Source: Candidatus Omnitrophota bacterium
GTDB lineage: Bacteria > Omnitrophota > Gorgyraeia > Gygaellales > Profunditerraquicolaceae
DNA length: 5,299 nucleotides
Direction: 5' to 3'
Assembly (NCBI GenBank): GCA_020052635.1
Contig: JAGVOR010000083.1
Coordinates: 1-5,299, forward strand
Shown: positions 1 through 4,690 of the stretch, piece after piece
Layout of the letters: each line of letters opens with the position of its first letter
Position numbering within the stretch: the stretch's first letter is position 1
The notes under the pieces: generated by a model
Database searches by the model: none
Told to the model about the DNA's origin: nothing
What the model saw: only the letters and a program-made list of their open reading frames with translations
Made by a program: the position numbers and the translations under genes

Positions 1-181
1 CGGAATTTCTGCACATAATATGTCCAAGCTTTTTACTCACTTTTTCACCAGCAAGCCTGATGGCTTGGGTATGGGGTTATCGATCAGCCGTTCGATTATT
101 GAGGCACATGGCGGCCGATTGGAGGCAAAAAATAATCCTGACCGGGGGGTAACCTTTGATTTCACTATCCTAACTGCCTAG
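1..181 (+). CDS. Histidine kinase, C-terminal end of the ATP-binding domain (5' truncated)
   Basis: Reading from base 2 gives 59 residues ending at the TAG at 179-181. They match the end of a HATPase_c (GHKL) domain. An F-box-like segment, LFTHFFTSKPDG (residues 10-21), is followed by the G2 ATP-lid motif GLGMGLSIS (21-29), then RSIIEAHGGRLEA (30-42), and a final strand GVTFDFTIL before a short tail. The FFTSKPDGLGMGLSISRSIIEAHGG pattern (joined from the pieces above) is typical of kinases partnered with FixJ/TtrR/StyR-type regulators. The sensor part, the His box and the N/G1 boxes lie outside the window, so the signal cannot be read. The ribosome binding site of the next gene overlaps this stop codon, so the two are almost certainly co-transcribed and form a cognate pair. 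Family assignment is strong; subfamily and stimulus are inferred or unknown. Confidence 0.93.
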   Translation, partial: GISAHNMSKLFTHFFTSKPDGLGMGLSISRSIIEAHGGRLEAKNNPDRGVTFDFTILTA

Positions 182-191
182 AGGATGCTTT

Positions 192-818
192 ATGAACAAG
201 CGCAGGCCGATTGTCTATATTGTTGACGATGATGTTTCTATTTGCAGGGCGTTATCCCTATTGTTAGAATCATATGGGTTTAAGACTGCAACCTTTACTC
301 GTGCGCTAAGTTTTTTAGCTTTTAATCATCCTAAGGTACCCTCATGTTTGATTTTGGATGTTTATCTACCGACGGTTAATGGTTTTGCCCTTCAGGCAGC
401 AATGACCAAACGCGGGATTGTTACTCCGATCATCTTTATTTCTGGGCACGGGGATATTCCGATGAGCGTAAAAGCAATGAAGGCAGGAGCGGTTGATTTT
501 CTAACGAAACCTTTTAGCAAGCAGAAGATTGTTAATGCTGTGATGCTCGCAATCGAAAAAAGTAAAACTCAAAACAAAAAACAAGACGAAATAGCCAAGA
601 TCAATCGACGCGTCAAAAGTTTGTCTCCCCGAGAGCTAGAGGTTTTTCGTTTCGTGGTTAAGGGAATGCTGAATAAGCAGATTGCTTTTAAGCGTGGAAT
701 TTCTCTCCAAACCATCAAGGTCCACCGTGGCCGGGTGATGCAGAAGATGCAAGCCAAAACTGTTACCGAGTTAATCCGCTTGGCTCAAAAAGCAGGCCTT
801 ATTCCCCCTCAGCGTTAA
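192..818 (+). CDS. FixJ-type response regulator (receiver + LuxR-type HTH)
   Basis: This 208-aa protein has the usual length and layout of FixJ/StyR/TtrR regulators. The receiver domain covers about residues 6-120. It has an acidic cluster DDD at 12-14, phospho-acceptor D56 (in LILDVYLP), the conserved hydroxyl residue S84 (ISGHGD) and K106 (LTKPF). A lysine- and glutamine-rich linker (about 121-140) leads to a LuxR/FixJ helix-turn-helix, about 143-204, with LSPRELEVF, the scaffold NKQIA and recognition-helix segment TIKVHRGRVMQKM. The start is ATG 192, with GAGGA at 181-185 overlapping the stop of the kinase gene, which indicates coupling. When phosphorylated it should dimerise and act as a transcription activator. 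Nearby palindromes at 882-891 and 1469-1478 are candidate targets (inference). All catalytic receiver residues are present, so it should be active. The target pathway cannot be deduced from homology alone. Confidence 0.95.
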   Translation: MNKRRPIVYIVDDDVSICRALSLLLESYGFKTATFTRALSFLAFNHPKVPSCLILDVYLPTVNGFALQAAMTKRGIVTPIIFISGHGDIPMSVKAMKAGAVDFLTKPFSKQKIVNAVMLAIEKSKTQNKKQDEIAKINRRVKSLSPRELEVFRFVVKGMLNKQIAFKRGISLQTIKVHRGRVMQKMQAKTVTELIRLAQKAGLIPPQR

Positions 819-835
819 GTAATCCTTAATACTTC

Positions 836-850
836 AAAGATACAATCTTT
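836..850. repeat. Perfect 6-bp inverted repeat with 3-nt spacer
   Basis: AAAGAT-ACA-ATCTTT lies 18 bp after the stop of the response regulator. As RNA it would form a short AT-rich hairpin, and a partly pyrimidine sequence (CTTCGCG) follows. It could be a weak terminator or attenuator separating the two-component operon from the operator-driven gene downstream, but it lacks a GC-rich stem and a proper T-run. No better terminator is visible in 819-877. Confidence 0.3.
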
Positions 851-877
851 CTTCGCGCACAGCCGCAAAATTCCACG

Positions 878-900
878 ATTATACCCGGGTACAATTGATT
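878..900 (+). promoter_or_regulatory. Operator copy 1: palindrome TACCCGGGTA in a conserved 23-bp element
   Basis: The element contains the perfect 10-bp palindrome TACCCGGGTA (882-891), flanked by ATTA on the left and CAATTGATT on the right. A second copy lies at 1465-1487 with 21 of 23 bases identical; the two differences are inside the palindrome. Both copies sit directly upstream of a gene, at a similar distance from a predicted promoter, with TTGATT at the end of the element serving as the -35 hexamer. The palindrome centre is about 43 bp upstream of the predicted transcription start, the usual place for an activator of the FixJ/NarL class that overlaps the -35 region. The conserved arrangement is seen directly; identification of the binding protein as the response regulator at 192-818 is inference. 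Confidence 0.72.
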
Positions 901-924
901 CTTTTTCTCTTCCTGCAATAATAT
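895..924 (+). promoter_or_regulatory. Predicted activator-dependent sigma-70-type promoter for the BamE-like lipoprotein
   Basis: The -35-like TTGATT (895-900) is the right end of the operator element. A -10-like TAATAT (919-924) follows after 18 bp; AATAAT at 917-922 (16-bp spacing) is an alternative. This gives a start near 930 and a leader of about 40 nt before the GTG at 970. The -35 deviates from TTGACA in its last two bases, as expected for an activator-dependent promoter. Confidence 0.45.
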
Positions 925-969
925 AACAGTGATGTGGTATTTACTTTAATACCAAAAAGGAGGCTAGAG

Positions 970-1368
970 GTGAAAATAATAATTCTATTTATTTTTTTGC
1001 TTGGGTTAACCGGATGTGGTTTTGTCTTCCAAAATTTCGACCAAGGTGGACATAAAGCCTTAACCTATGGAATGTCTAAGGAAGAGGTAATTACCAGGAT
1101 CGGTCAACCGCAAAAAATAAGCAAGATGATTATTGATAATCGGGAATACGATGTTTGGGAGTATCCGAATAATAACCGGGCCAAGATCGAAAAAATGAAT
1201 GCGCTGGGAATTATCTATTCGGAGGTACTCTTTTGGGATGGTAAATTAGTGCAGCGTGATAAAAATAGGGTTTATGGTCAGCCCGGGTATGAATTTCTAG
1301 AGTCGGTCAGTCCTGCAGGCGGAGTTAAGACTACTAAGGCTGCTGAGCCAAAAGATAATCTGAAATAA
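970..1368 (+). CDS. Small lipoprotein with BamE/SmpA-like (OmlA) domain
   Basis: I place the start at GTG 970, not GTG 934: AAGGAGG (957-963) lies 6 nt upstream of GTG 970, whereas GTG 934 has no ribosome binding site and would add a hydrophilic extension in front of the signal peptide. The 132-aa product begins MKIIILFIFLLGLTGC, a lipoprotein signal peptide with lipobox LTGC and acylated Cys16. The mature part contains GMSKEEVITRIGQP (about 34-47), then REYDVWEYP and a strand-rich stretch ending in VLFWDGKLV. This matches the BamE/SmpA/OmlA-like fold, in which GMS-x-x-x-V-x-x-x-x-G-x-P precedes strands with a W-x-Y motif. It should be membrane-anchored in the periplasm, but the true BamE role in outer membrane protein assembly is not implied, because many small stress lipoproteins share this fold. 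The C-terminal about 25 residues are low complexity. The gene follows operator copy 1, so it probably belongs to the regulon. Confidence 0.8.
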   Translation: MKIIILFIFLLGLTGCGFVFQNFDQGGHKALTYGMSKEEVITRIGQPQKISKMIIDNREYDVWEYPNNNRAKIEKMNALGIIYSEVLFWDGKLVQRDKNRVYGQPGYEFLESVSPAGGVKTTKAAEPKDNLK

Positions 1369-1464
1369 GACAAAAGTTTCCGGAACTAGCTTTGATTGTA
1401 TTGTTGTAAAGGTATTTTTCAGGGTTTTAAACAGGAACAATAAATATTCTTTTGATTATTTTCT

Positions 1465-1487
1465 ATTATACCTGCGTACAATTGATT
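1465..1487 (+). promoter_or_regulatory. Operator copy 2: TACCTGCGTA in the same 23-bp element
   Basis: The element has the same ATTA left flank and the same CAATTGATT right flank as the copy at 878-900. The core at 1469-1478 is TACCTGCGTA, a degenerate palindrome keeping both TAC/GTA outer arms. The two differences from copy 1 are in the centre of the core, a pattern expected of a dimer site whose half-sites are read at the outer positions. Beyond the element the two regions share little, which argues against one simple recent duplication of the whole upstream sequence. The bound factor is inferred, not shown. Confidence 0.7.
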
Positions 1488-1509
1488 AAATTTTTGTTTT
1501 ACCTAAAAT
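1482..1509 (+). promoter_or_regulatory. Predicted promoter for the stand-alone receiver gene
   Basis: TTGATT (1482-1487) at the right end of the operator element is followed after 16 bp by TAAAAT (1504-1509). The predicted transcription start is near 1516, leaving a leader of about 20 nt with AAAGGA (1524-1529) ahead of ATG 1537. The geometry parallels that of the promoter at 895-924. Confidence 0.45.
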
Positions 1510-1536
1510 GAAACTAGAAATAGAAAGGATAACCTA

Positions 1537-1923
1537 ATGATGGCAATGGAGATACCCGTAGTGATGAAACGAATTTATATTGTGGATGATGATGCTTCGG
1601 TGTGCCGGGCGTTGGGTATTCTGCTGGAGTCTTACGGGTTTAGTGTGGAGACTTTTACTCGTGCTGAGGATTTTTTTATTCTGGTGTCCAATAGCGCTCC
1701 TGGTTGTTTGCTCTTGGATGTACATATGCCGGGATTAGATGGGTGGGAAACGCAGCAGCGTCTTCGTAAATCAGGATCTAACCGTCCGGTGATTATTATG
1801 TCGGCAGATAAGAATGGGGGGCTTAATGAGAGGGCTCAAAAAGCAGGCGCAGTGGGATATCTGCAAAAACCATTTACTGACCAGGCATTAATTAAGCTGC
1901 TGGAGGTAATTTTTGGTAAATAA
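1537..1923 (+). CDS. Single-domain response regulator (stand-alone receiver, FixJ-receiver paralogue)
   Basis: The 128-aa protein consists of only a CheY-like receiver. It has the acidic cluster DDD at 17-19, phospho-acceptor D61 (LLLDVHMP), S89 (IIMSADK) and K111 (LQKPF), so all phosphotransfer residues are kept. It ends directly after the last receiver helix, with no linker or output domain. Its sequence is close to the receiver of the FixJ-type regulator at 192-818 (YIVDDD-x-S-x-CRAL-x-x-LLESYGF and TFTRA in both), suggesting duplication and possibly the same kinase partner. ATG 1537 has AAAGGA 7 nt upstream; starts at 1540, 1546 or 1564 are possible, and the last would give a protein beginning close to the domain edge. 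Plausible roles are a phosphate sink, a competitor for the kinase or a protein-protein switch. It follows operator copy 2, so it may be a feedback component of the pathway (inference). Confidence 0.92.
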   Translation: MMAMEIPVVMKRIYIVDDDASVCRALGILLESYGFSVETFTRAEDFFILVSNSAPGCLLLDVHMPGLDGWETQQRLRKSGSNRPVIIMSADKNGGLNERAQKAGAVGYLQKPFTDQALIKLLEVIFGK

Positions 1924-1957
1924 AATAAGTATATAAAACATTAAAAGGCGGCTGGCG

Positions 1958-2044
1958 ATGAGTATATGTGGTTATCATTTAAGGTGTTTGAATTATGGAA
2001 AGAAATGTTTAGATTTGGGTATCAGCAGGAACATGCAAATATGA
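1958..2044 (+). CDS. Possible 28-aa ORF, doubtful
   Basis: An ATG at 1958 opens 28 codons to a TGA at 2042-2044, preceded by a weak purine-rich AAAAGGCGG 8-16 nt upstream. The product begins MSICGYHLRCLNYGKK and has three Cys, with no family I recognise and no signal peptide. It fills most of the 155-nt gap between the receiver gene and the next lipoprotein. It may be a chance ORF; the gap otherwise shows only an AT-rich start (1921-1945) that could hold a -10 box. Confidence 0.13.
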   Translation: MSICGYHLRCLNYGKKCLDLGISRNMQI

Positions 2045-2078
2045 GCTACCTTTATGATGCGTTAGTAAGGAGGATGGG

Positions 2079-2444
2079 ATGTTGAAATCTGTAAGACGGA
2101 TATTAGCATGTTGTTGCGTTTTAATTTTAGTGTTTTCTTCACTTTTCCTGAGTGGTTGTTTATGGGGATCCGGCAGAGAGTATAGCCGGGCAGACAACAG
2201 AGAATACAATAAAGGAGACCGGTGTTACTTCCGGGACGGCAGATGGTATCGGCGTAATGCTTTTGGATTTAGGGTGGCAGTTTTAGCTTTGGATGTTGGA
2301 GCGTTAATTGATCCCCTGCCGCCGGTATGCTCAAGTTTTATCGCTGAAGGCACCACATACTATTATGATGGCAGATATTACTATAAGCAAGCAGCTCAAG
2401 GCGGCTACGTTGTAGTTCCAGAGCCGATGAATATTCCGTCTTAA
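2079..2444 (+). CDS. Tyrosine-rich lipoprotein, DUF6515-like
   Basis: The start ATG 2079 follows AAGGAGG (2067-2073) by 5 nt. The 121-aa product has a basic N-terminus (KSVRR), a hydrophobic core and lipobox LSGC with acylated Cys27, so it should be a membrane-anchored periplasmic or outer-membrane lipoprotein. The mature chain has two related motifs, YFRDGRWYRR (50-59) and YYYDGRYYYK (94-103), about 44 residues apart. Each is a DGR turn between aromatic residues, and the end is GGYVVVPEP (108-116). This 'Y-x-DG-x-YY ... GGYVVV-x-P' signature is what I associate with DUF6515-type secreted proteins found near envelope-stress genes; biochemical function is unknown. Two Cys (49 and 84) in the mature part could form a disulfide. 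Transcription probably comes from the promoter upstream of the receiver gene or a local one; no copy of the operator lies immediately upstream. Confidence 0.75.
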   Translation: MLKSVRRILACCCVLILVFSSLFLSGCLWGSGREYSRADNREYNKGDRCYFRDGRWYRRNAFGFRVAVLALDVGALIDPLPPVCSSFIAEGTTYYYDGRYYYKQAAQGGYVVVPEPMNIPS

Positions 2445-2476
2445 GGTAGTCATAGTCAGGCTGGAGGGGGGGGAAA

Positions 2477-2527
2477 ATGATAACGGATAACAGCAAAAAA
2501 ACCTGCCAGCAGGCAAAATTGCTATAG
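2477..2527 (+). CDS. Possible 16-aa leader ORF, doubtful
   Basis: ATG 2477 opens MITDNSKKTCQQAKLL and ends at TAG 2525-2527, 21 nt before the start of the GlsB-like gene. It is preceded by a very purine-rich GGAGGGGGGGG (2463-2473), which would be a strong ribosome binding site. It could be a translated leader coupled to the next gene or simply chance. No regulatory codon run is visible. Confidence 0.15.
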   Translation: MITDNSKKTCQQAKLL

Positions 2528-2548
2528 GCAACCAGGAAGGAGATGCAT

Positions 2549-2812
2549 ATGGAAAATAATAACCTGGGATATTGGGTGTGGTTTCTTTTTATCGGCGGGG
2601 TGATCGGGTGGTTGGCAGGGCTGATTATCAGGGGCCGGGGGTTTGGGATTATCGGAGACATCGTGATTGGGATTGTAGGAGCGATGTTTGGCGGATGGAT
2701 GGCCAGGGTAATTGGGATATATCCTGGTAGTTCAATCGGTGCCTTCCTGGTTGCGCTGGCCGGTGCGGTGGTTTTAGTGGGGCTGACACGTTTGGCCGTA
2801 AGAAACGTATAG
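2549..2812 (+). CDS. GlsB/YeaQ/YmgE-family stress membrane protein
   Basis: I choose ATG 2549 because AAGGAG (2537-2542) lies 6 nt upstream of it; it abuts ATG 2543, too close for initiation there. The 87-aa protein has three membrane segments (about 8-27, 33-54 and 62-82). It carries the glycine-rich family pattern GGVIGWLAGLIIRGRGFG (16-33), GDIVIGIVGAMFGGW (36-50), then a final hydrophobic helix. This is the 'transglycosylase-associated protein' family (Pfam Transgly_assoc), whose E. coli members YeaQ and YmgE and enterococcal GlsB are linked to stress. No enzymatic activity is established. The mix of GlsB, DUF1328 and DUF3185 proteins in one cluster is typical of small-membrane-protein stress loci. 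Confidence 0.92.
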   Translation: MENNNLGYWVWFLFIGGVIGWLAGLIIRGRGFGIIGDIVIGIVGAMFGGWMARVIGIYPGSSIGAFLVALAGAVVLVGLTRLAVRNV

Positions 2813-2882
2813 GAAAAGTTGTAATTTATGAGATGCGGGGTGGAATGTTTCTATCTGCTCAATTATAAAAAAAGAGAATACT

Positions 2883-3020
2883 ATGAAAAAATTTAGTTTA
2901 TTGGGATGGGGCATACTAGCTTTGCTGTCCGTTGTTTATCTTTATGGATGCAATGCTTTTAGAGGCGCGGGAAAAGATCTATCCGACACAGGAAAGCATC
3001 TTGCAAATGTGGGAAACTAA
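2883..3020 (+). CDS. Entericidin-like small lipoprotein
   Basis: ATG 2883 opens 45 codons ending at TAA 3018-3020. The product starts MKKFSLLGWGILALLSVVY, followed by LYGC, a lipoprotein signal with acylated Cys23, and the mature peptide begins CNAFRGAGKDLSDTGKHL. The C-N-x-x-x-G-x-GKD-x-x-x-x-G pattern is the entericidin A/B (EcnA/EcnB) signature, and total length (45 aa) fits the family. In E. coli entericidins are small cell-envelope lipoproteins that affect membrane integrity in stationary phase; whether this one is toxic is unknown. Only one entericidin gene is visible here, so an EcnA/EcnB antidote-toxin pair is not apparent. A purine stretch AAAGAG (2871-2876) is a moderate ribosome binding site 6 nt upstream. 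Confidence 0.85.
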   Translation: MKKFSLLGWGILALLSVVYLYGCNAFRGAGKDLSDTGKHLANVGN

Positions 3021-3025
3021 GTTGT

Positions 3026-3042
3026 AAAAATTAAATATGAGT
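3026..3042 (+). repeat. 17-bp exact direct repeat, copy 1
   Basis: AAAAATTAAATATGAGT occurs here, in the gap between the entericidin and DUF1328 genes, and again at 5081-5097. It contains an ATG that here opens only a 4-codon ORF ending just before the ribosome binding site of the DUF1328 gene. The sequence is AT-rich, so chance is possible. Confidence 0.45.
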
Positions 3043-3063
3043 CAAAATTAAAAAGGAGAAGCG

Positions 3064-3228
3064 ATGTTAAACTGGGCAGTCACATTTTTTGTTATTGCAA
3101 TTATTGCGGCAGTGTTTGGGTTTACCCGTATTGCAGGCTCCGCTATTGAAATCGCTAAGATTCTATTCTTCGTCTTTTTGGTTTTAGCGGTCCTTTCTTT
3201 TATTTTTGGAAGAACAAAAACAAATTAA
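3064..3228 (+). CDS. DUF1328 (YtjA-family) small membrane protein
   Basis: ATG 3064 follows AAGGAG (3053-3058) by 5 nt and opens 54 codons to TAA 3226-3228. The product starts [20 protein letters not shown], then [20 protein letters not shown] and a final hydrophobic stretch with a short basic tail (GRTKTN). This matches DUF1328/YtjA almost residue for residue in pattern: MLNWA-x-TFFVIA-x-IAA-x-x-GF, then a G-I-A-K-I-LFF core. Two transmembrane helices (about 4-20 and 30-49) are expected in the inner membrane. Function is unknown; homologues are short stress-associated proteins. It sits 43 nt after the entericidin-like gene and 37 nt before the PLDc_N gene, consistent with one transcript. Confidence 0.92.
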   Translation: MLNWAVTFFVIAIIAAVFGFTRIAGSAIEIAKILFFVFLVLAVLSFIFGRTKTN

Positions 3229-3265
3229 TCTTTGAAGAAGAAAATAGCTTAAAAAAGGCTAAAAG

Positions 3266-3487
3266 ATGGGGGAATTGCTGGGATTATTAGTTTTGGTTCT
3301 AGATATCATTGCCATTGTCGATGTTCTAAAAAGTTCCACGGACACAGGTAAAAAAGCATTGTTGATTATTATGATAATTATTTTGCCGGTTGCCGGTACG
3401 GGGCTATATTTTTTAGTCGGTAAAATGCATAATCAAGAGGCCAGAAAGATTTTCTTAAAAGACATGCCTCCGGTATTGAGGAATTAA
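3266..3487 (+). CDS. PLDc_N-domain membrane protein (cardiolipin-synthase N-terminal-like)
   Basis: The 73-aa product has two membrane helices (about 4-21 and 31-51) joined by a short polar loop KSSTDTGKK, and a charged C-terminal tail. The pattern VLDIIAIVDVLKSS followed by ILPVAGTGLYFLVGK is the PLDc_N signature, the membrane anchor of cardiolipin synthases. Here it stands alone with no HKD phospholipase D domains, so it is not an enzyme by itself. Stand-alone PLDc_N proteins are common; function unknown. An A-rich AAAAAAGG (3251-3258) serves as ribosome binding site 7 nt before ATG 3266. It overlaps a possible hairpin, TAGCTT (3245-3250) with AGGCTA (3256-3261), which could limit initiation. 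The next gene starts 2 nt after this stop, suggesting translational coupling. Confidence 0.85.
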   Translation: MGELLGLLVLVLDIIAIVDVLKSSTDTGKKALLIIMIIILPVAGTGLYFLVGKMHNQEARKIFLKDMPPVLRN

Positions 3488-3489
3488 AT

Positions 3490-4674
3490 ATGGGGAAAAA
3501 AATAGAGGATTACCTGTTTATAATCATAACCTGTTTTTTAGTATTATCAGGGTGTGCTCGTGTGCGCCATGCTGTTCCGGAAAGCTTGGTCGGCCAGGCG
3601 GTCGTTGTTGGTATGCCGGATATACGGTACTACACAGATAAGCCAGATTCTTTCTTTATGCAGCAAAGCCTGGCAGAGTCGTTTAAAGCTGAAGGTAAAA
3701 CAGAATATTTAACTGACGGGATAAAGAGCTATCCGGTGTTGATCATCGGCGGCGGTGTATCTAGCAGCGCTTACGGTATAGGGCTATTGAATGGGTGGTC
3801 AAAGGAAGGCAGTCGTCCGGTTTTTAAAATAGTTACAGGTTATTCAAGCGGCTCGATATTGGCAGTTGCTGCATTTTCCGGAAAAGAATATGAAGACCGG
3901 CTGGCAAAGGTGTTTACTTCTATATCAACCAAAGACGTTGTGCGGCAGAAGAGTGTTTTCGGTATTTTATTCGGAAATTCTGTGAATACCTCAGACCGGT
4001 TTGCTGAAAAAATTGATAATATTATGGATGAGGGTTTAATGGCTAAGATCGCACAAGAGTATCGGAAGGGGCGCAGGCTATACGTAGGGACTTCGGACCT
4101 TGACGCCCAGGGGTTTGTTATCTGGGATATGGGGGCTTTGGCATCTAAGGGGGGAGCCGATGCGCTGAAGTTGTTCCGCAAAATAATTCTGGCTTCATGC
4201 TCGTTTTCAGTCATGCTTCCTCCGGTTTATTTTCAAGTTGAAGCAGCGGGTAAGCGTTATGACGAAATGCATGCTGATGGAGGGGTGATTGGCGGGCTTT
4301 TTTACATCTACCAGCTAATGGAAGGAATGGAGCATTCCGGTGAATTTAGAACGCGATTATATGTTTTAAATTTATGTTATATGTCGCCGCACTCCAAACA
4401 GGTTGAGGATAATCTTACGGCGATAACCTCGCGTACGATCGAAACTAATCAAGCAGCAAAAATGACCGGGGATACTTACAGGGTTTACGCCTTCGCCAAG
4501 GAGAAAGGATGGGATTATAATTTAGCGTATATTCCGGAGGATTTTAACCCTAATCAAAAAGAGATGTTTGATCGTCAGGAAATGCAGAGGCTCTTTAAGC
4601 GTGGCTATGATGATGCGGCAGCTGGGTATAAATGGCACAAGGCTCCTCCCGGGCTAGTGAAAGAGTGGGAATAA
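3490..4674 (+). CDS. Patatin-like phospholipase, lipoprotein form
   Basis: The 394-aa protein starts with a lipoprotein signal, hydrophobic residues 8-19 then lipobox LSGC with acylated Cys22, so the enzyme should be anchored in the envelope and face the periplasm. The patatin core runs from about residue 82. It has the oxyanion glycine strip GGGVSSSAYGIG (87-98), the nucleophile elbow GYSSG (117-121, catalytic Ser119) and the DGG motif (263-265, catalytic Asp263). Both members of the Ser-Asp dyad are present, so lipid acyl-hydrolase activity on phospholipids or lysophospholipids is expected; the substrate is not established. A C-terminal region (about 300-390) with MFDRQEMQRLFKRGYDDA is typical of the lipoprotein patatin group. 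Start ATG 3490 has GAGGA (3478-3482) across the previous gene's end. Coupling to the PLDc_N gene suggests a shared role in membrane lipid handling (inference). Confidence 0.9.
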   Translation: MGKKIEDYLFIIITCFLVLSGCARVRHAVPESLVGQAVVVGMPDIRYYTDKPDSFFMQQSLAESFKAEGKTEYLTDGIKSYPVLIIGGGVSSSAYGIGLLNGWSKEGSRPVFKIVTGYSSGSILAVAAFSGKEYEDRLAKVFTSISTKDVVRQKSVFGILFGNSVNTSDRFAEKIDNIMDEGLMAKIAQEYRKGRRLYVGTSDLDAQGFVIWDMGALASKGGADALKLFRKIILASCSFSVMLPPVYFQVEAAGKRYDEMHADGGVIGGLFYIYQLMEGMEHSGEFRTRLYVLNLCYMSPHSKQVEDNLTAITSRTIETNQAAKMTGDTYRVYAFAKEKGWDYNLAYIPEDFNPNQKEMFDRQEMQRLFKRGYDDAAAGYKWHKAPPGLVKEWE

Positions 4675-4690
4675 GGTAAAAAATTACCCG

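Noticed and set aside
1376..1386. Palindrome TTCCGGAA just after the BamE-like lipoprotein gene.
   Set aside because: An 8-bp palindrome occurs by chance at this length, it has no second copy in the window and no promoter elements beside it.
1399..1442. Inverted repeat TATTGTT / AACAATA upstream of operator copy 2.
   Set aside because: Seven AT-rich base pairs separated by 30 nt are expected by chance; no T-run or conserved counterpart near operator copy 1.
2493..2515. Possible terminator on the minus strand (short CCTG/CAGG stem followed by T7 when read on the minus strand).
   Set aside because: No minus-strand gene lies upstream of it and the stem is only 4 bp with a usable loop. It lacks a T-run in the plus direction.
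2338..2661. 107-codon minus-strand open frame overlapping the DUF6515-like and GlsB-like genes.
   Set aside because: It overlaps two well-supported plus-strand genes and has low-complexity, hydrophobic translation without family features.
3840..4214. 124-codon minus-strand open frame inside the patatin gene.
   Set aside because: It lies fully within a gene with intact catalytic motifs, has no ribosome binding site and its translation resembles no family; it is a shadow frame.
4675..4688. GGTAA-AAAA-TTACC hairpin directly after the patatin stop as a terminator.
   Set aside because: The 5-bp AU-rich stem is weak and is followed by CGGTTATTGG, not a T-run.
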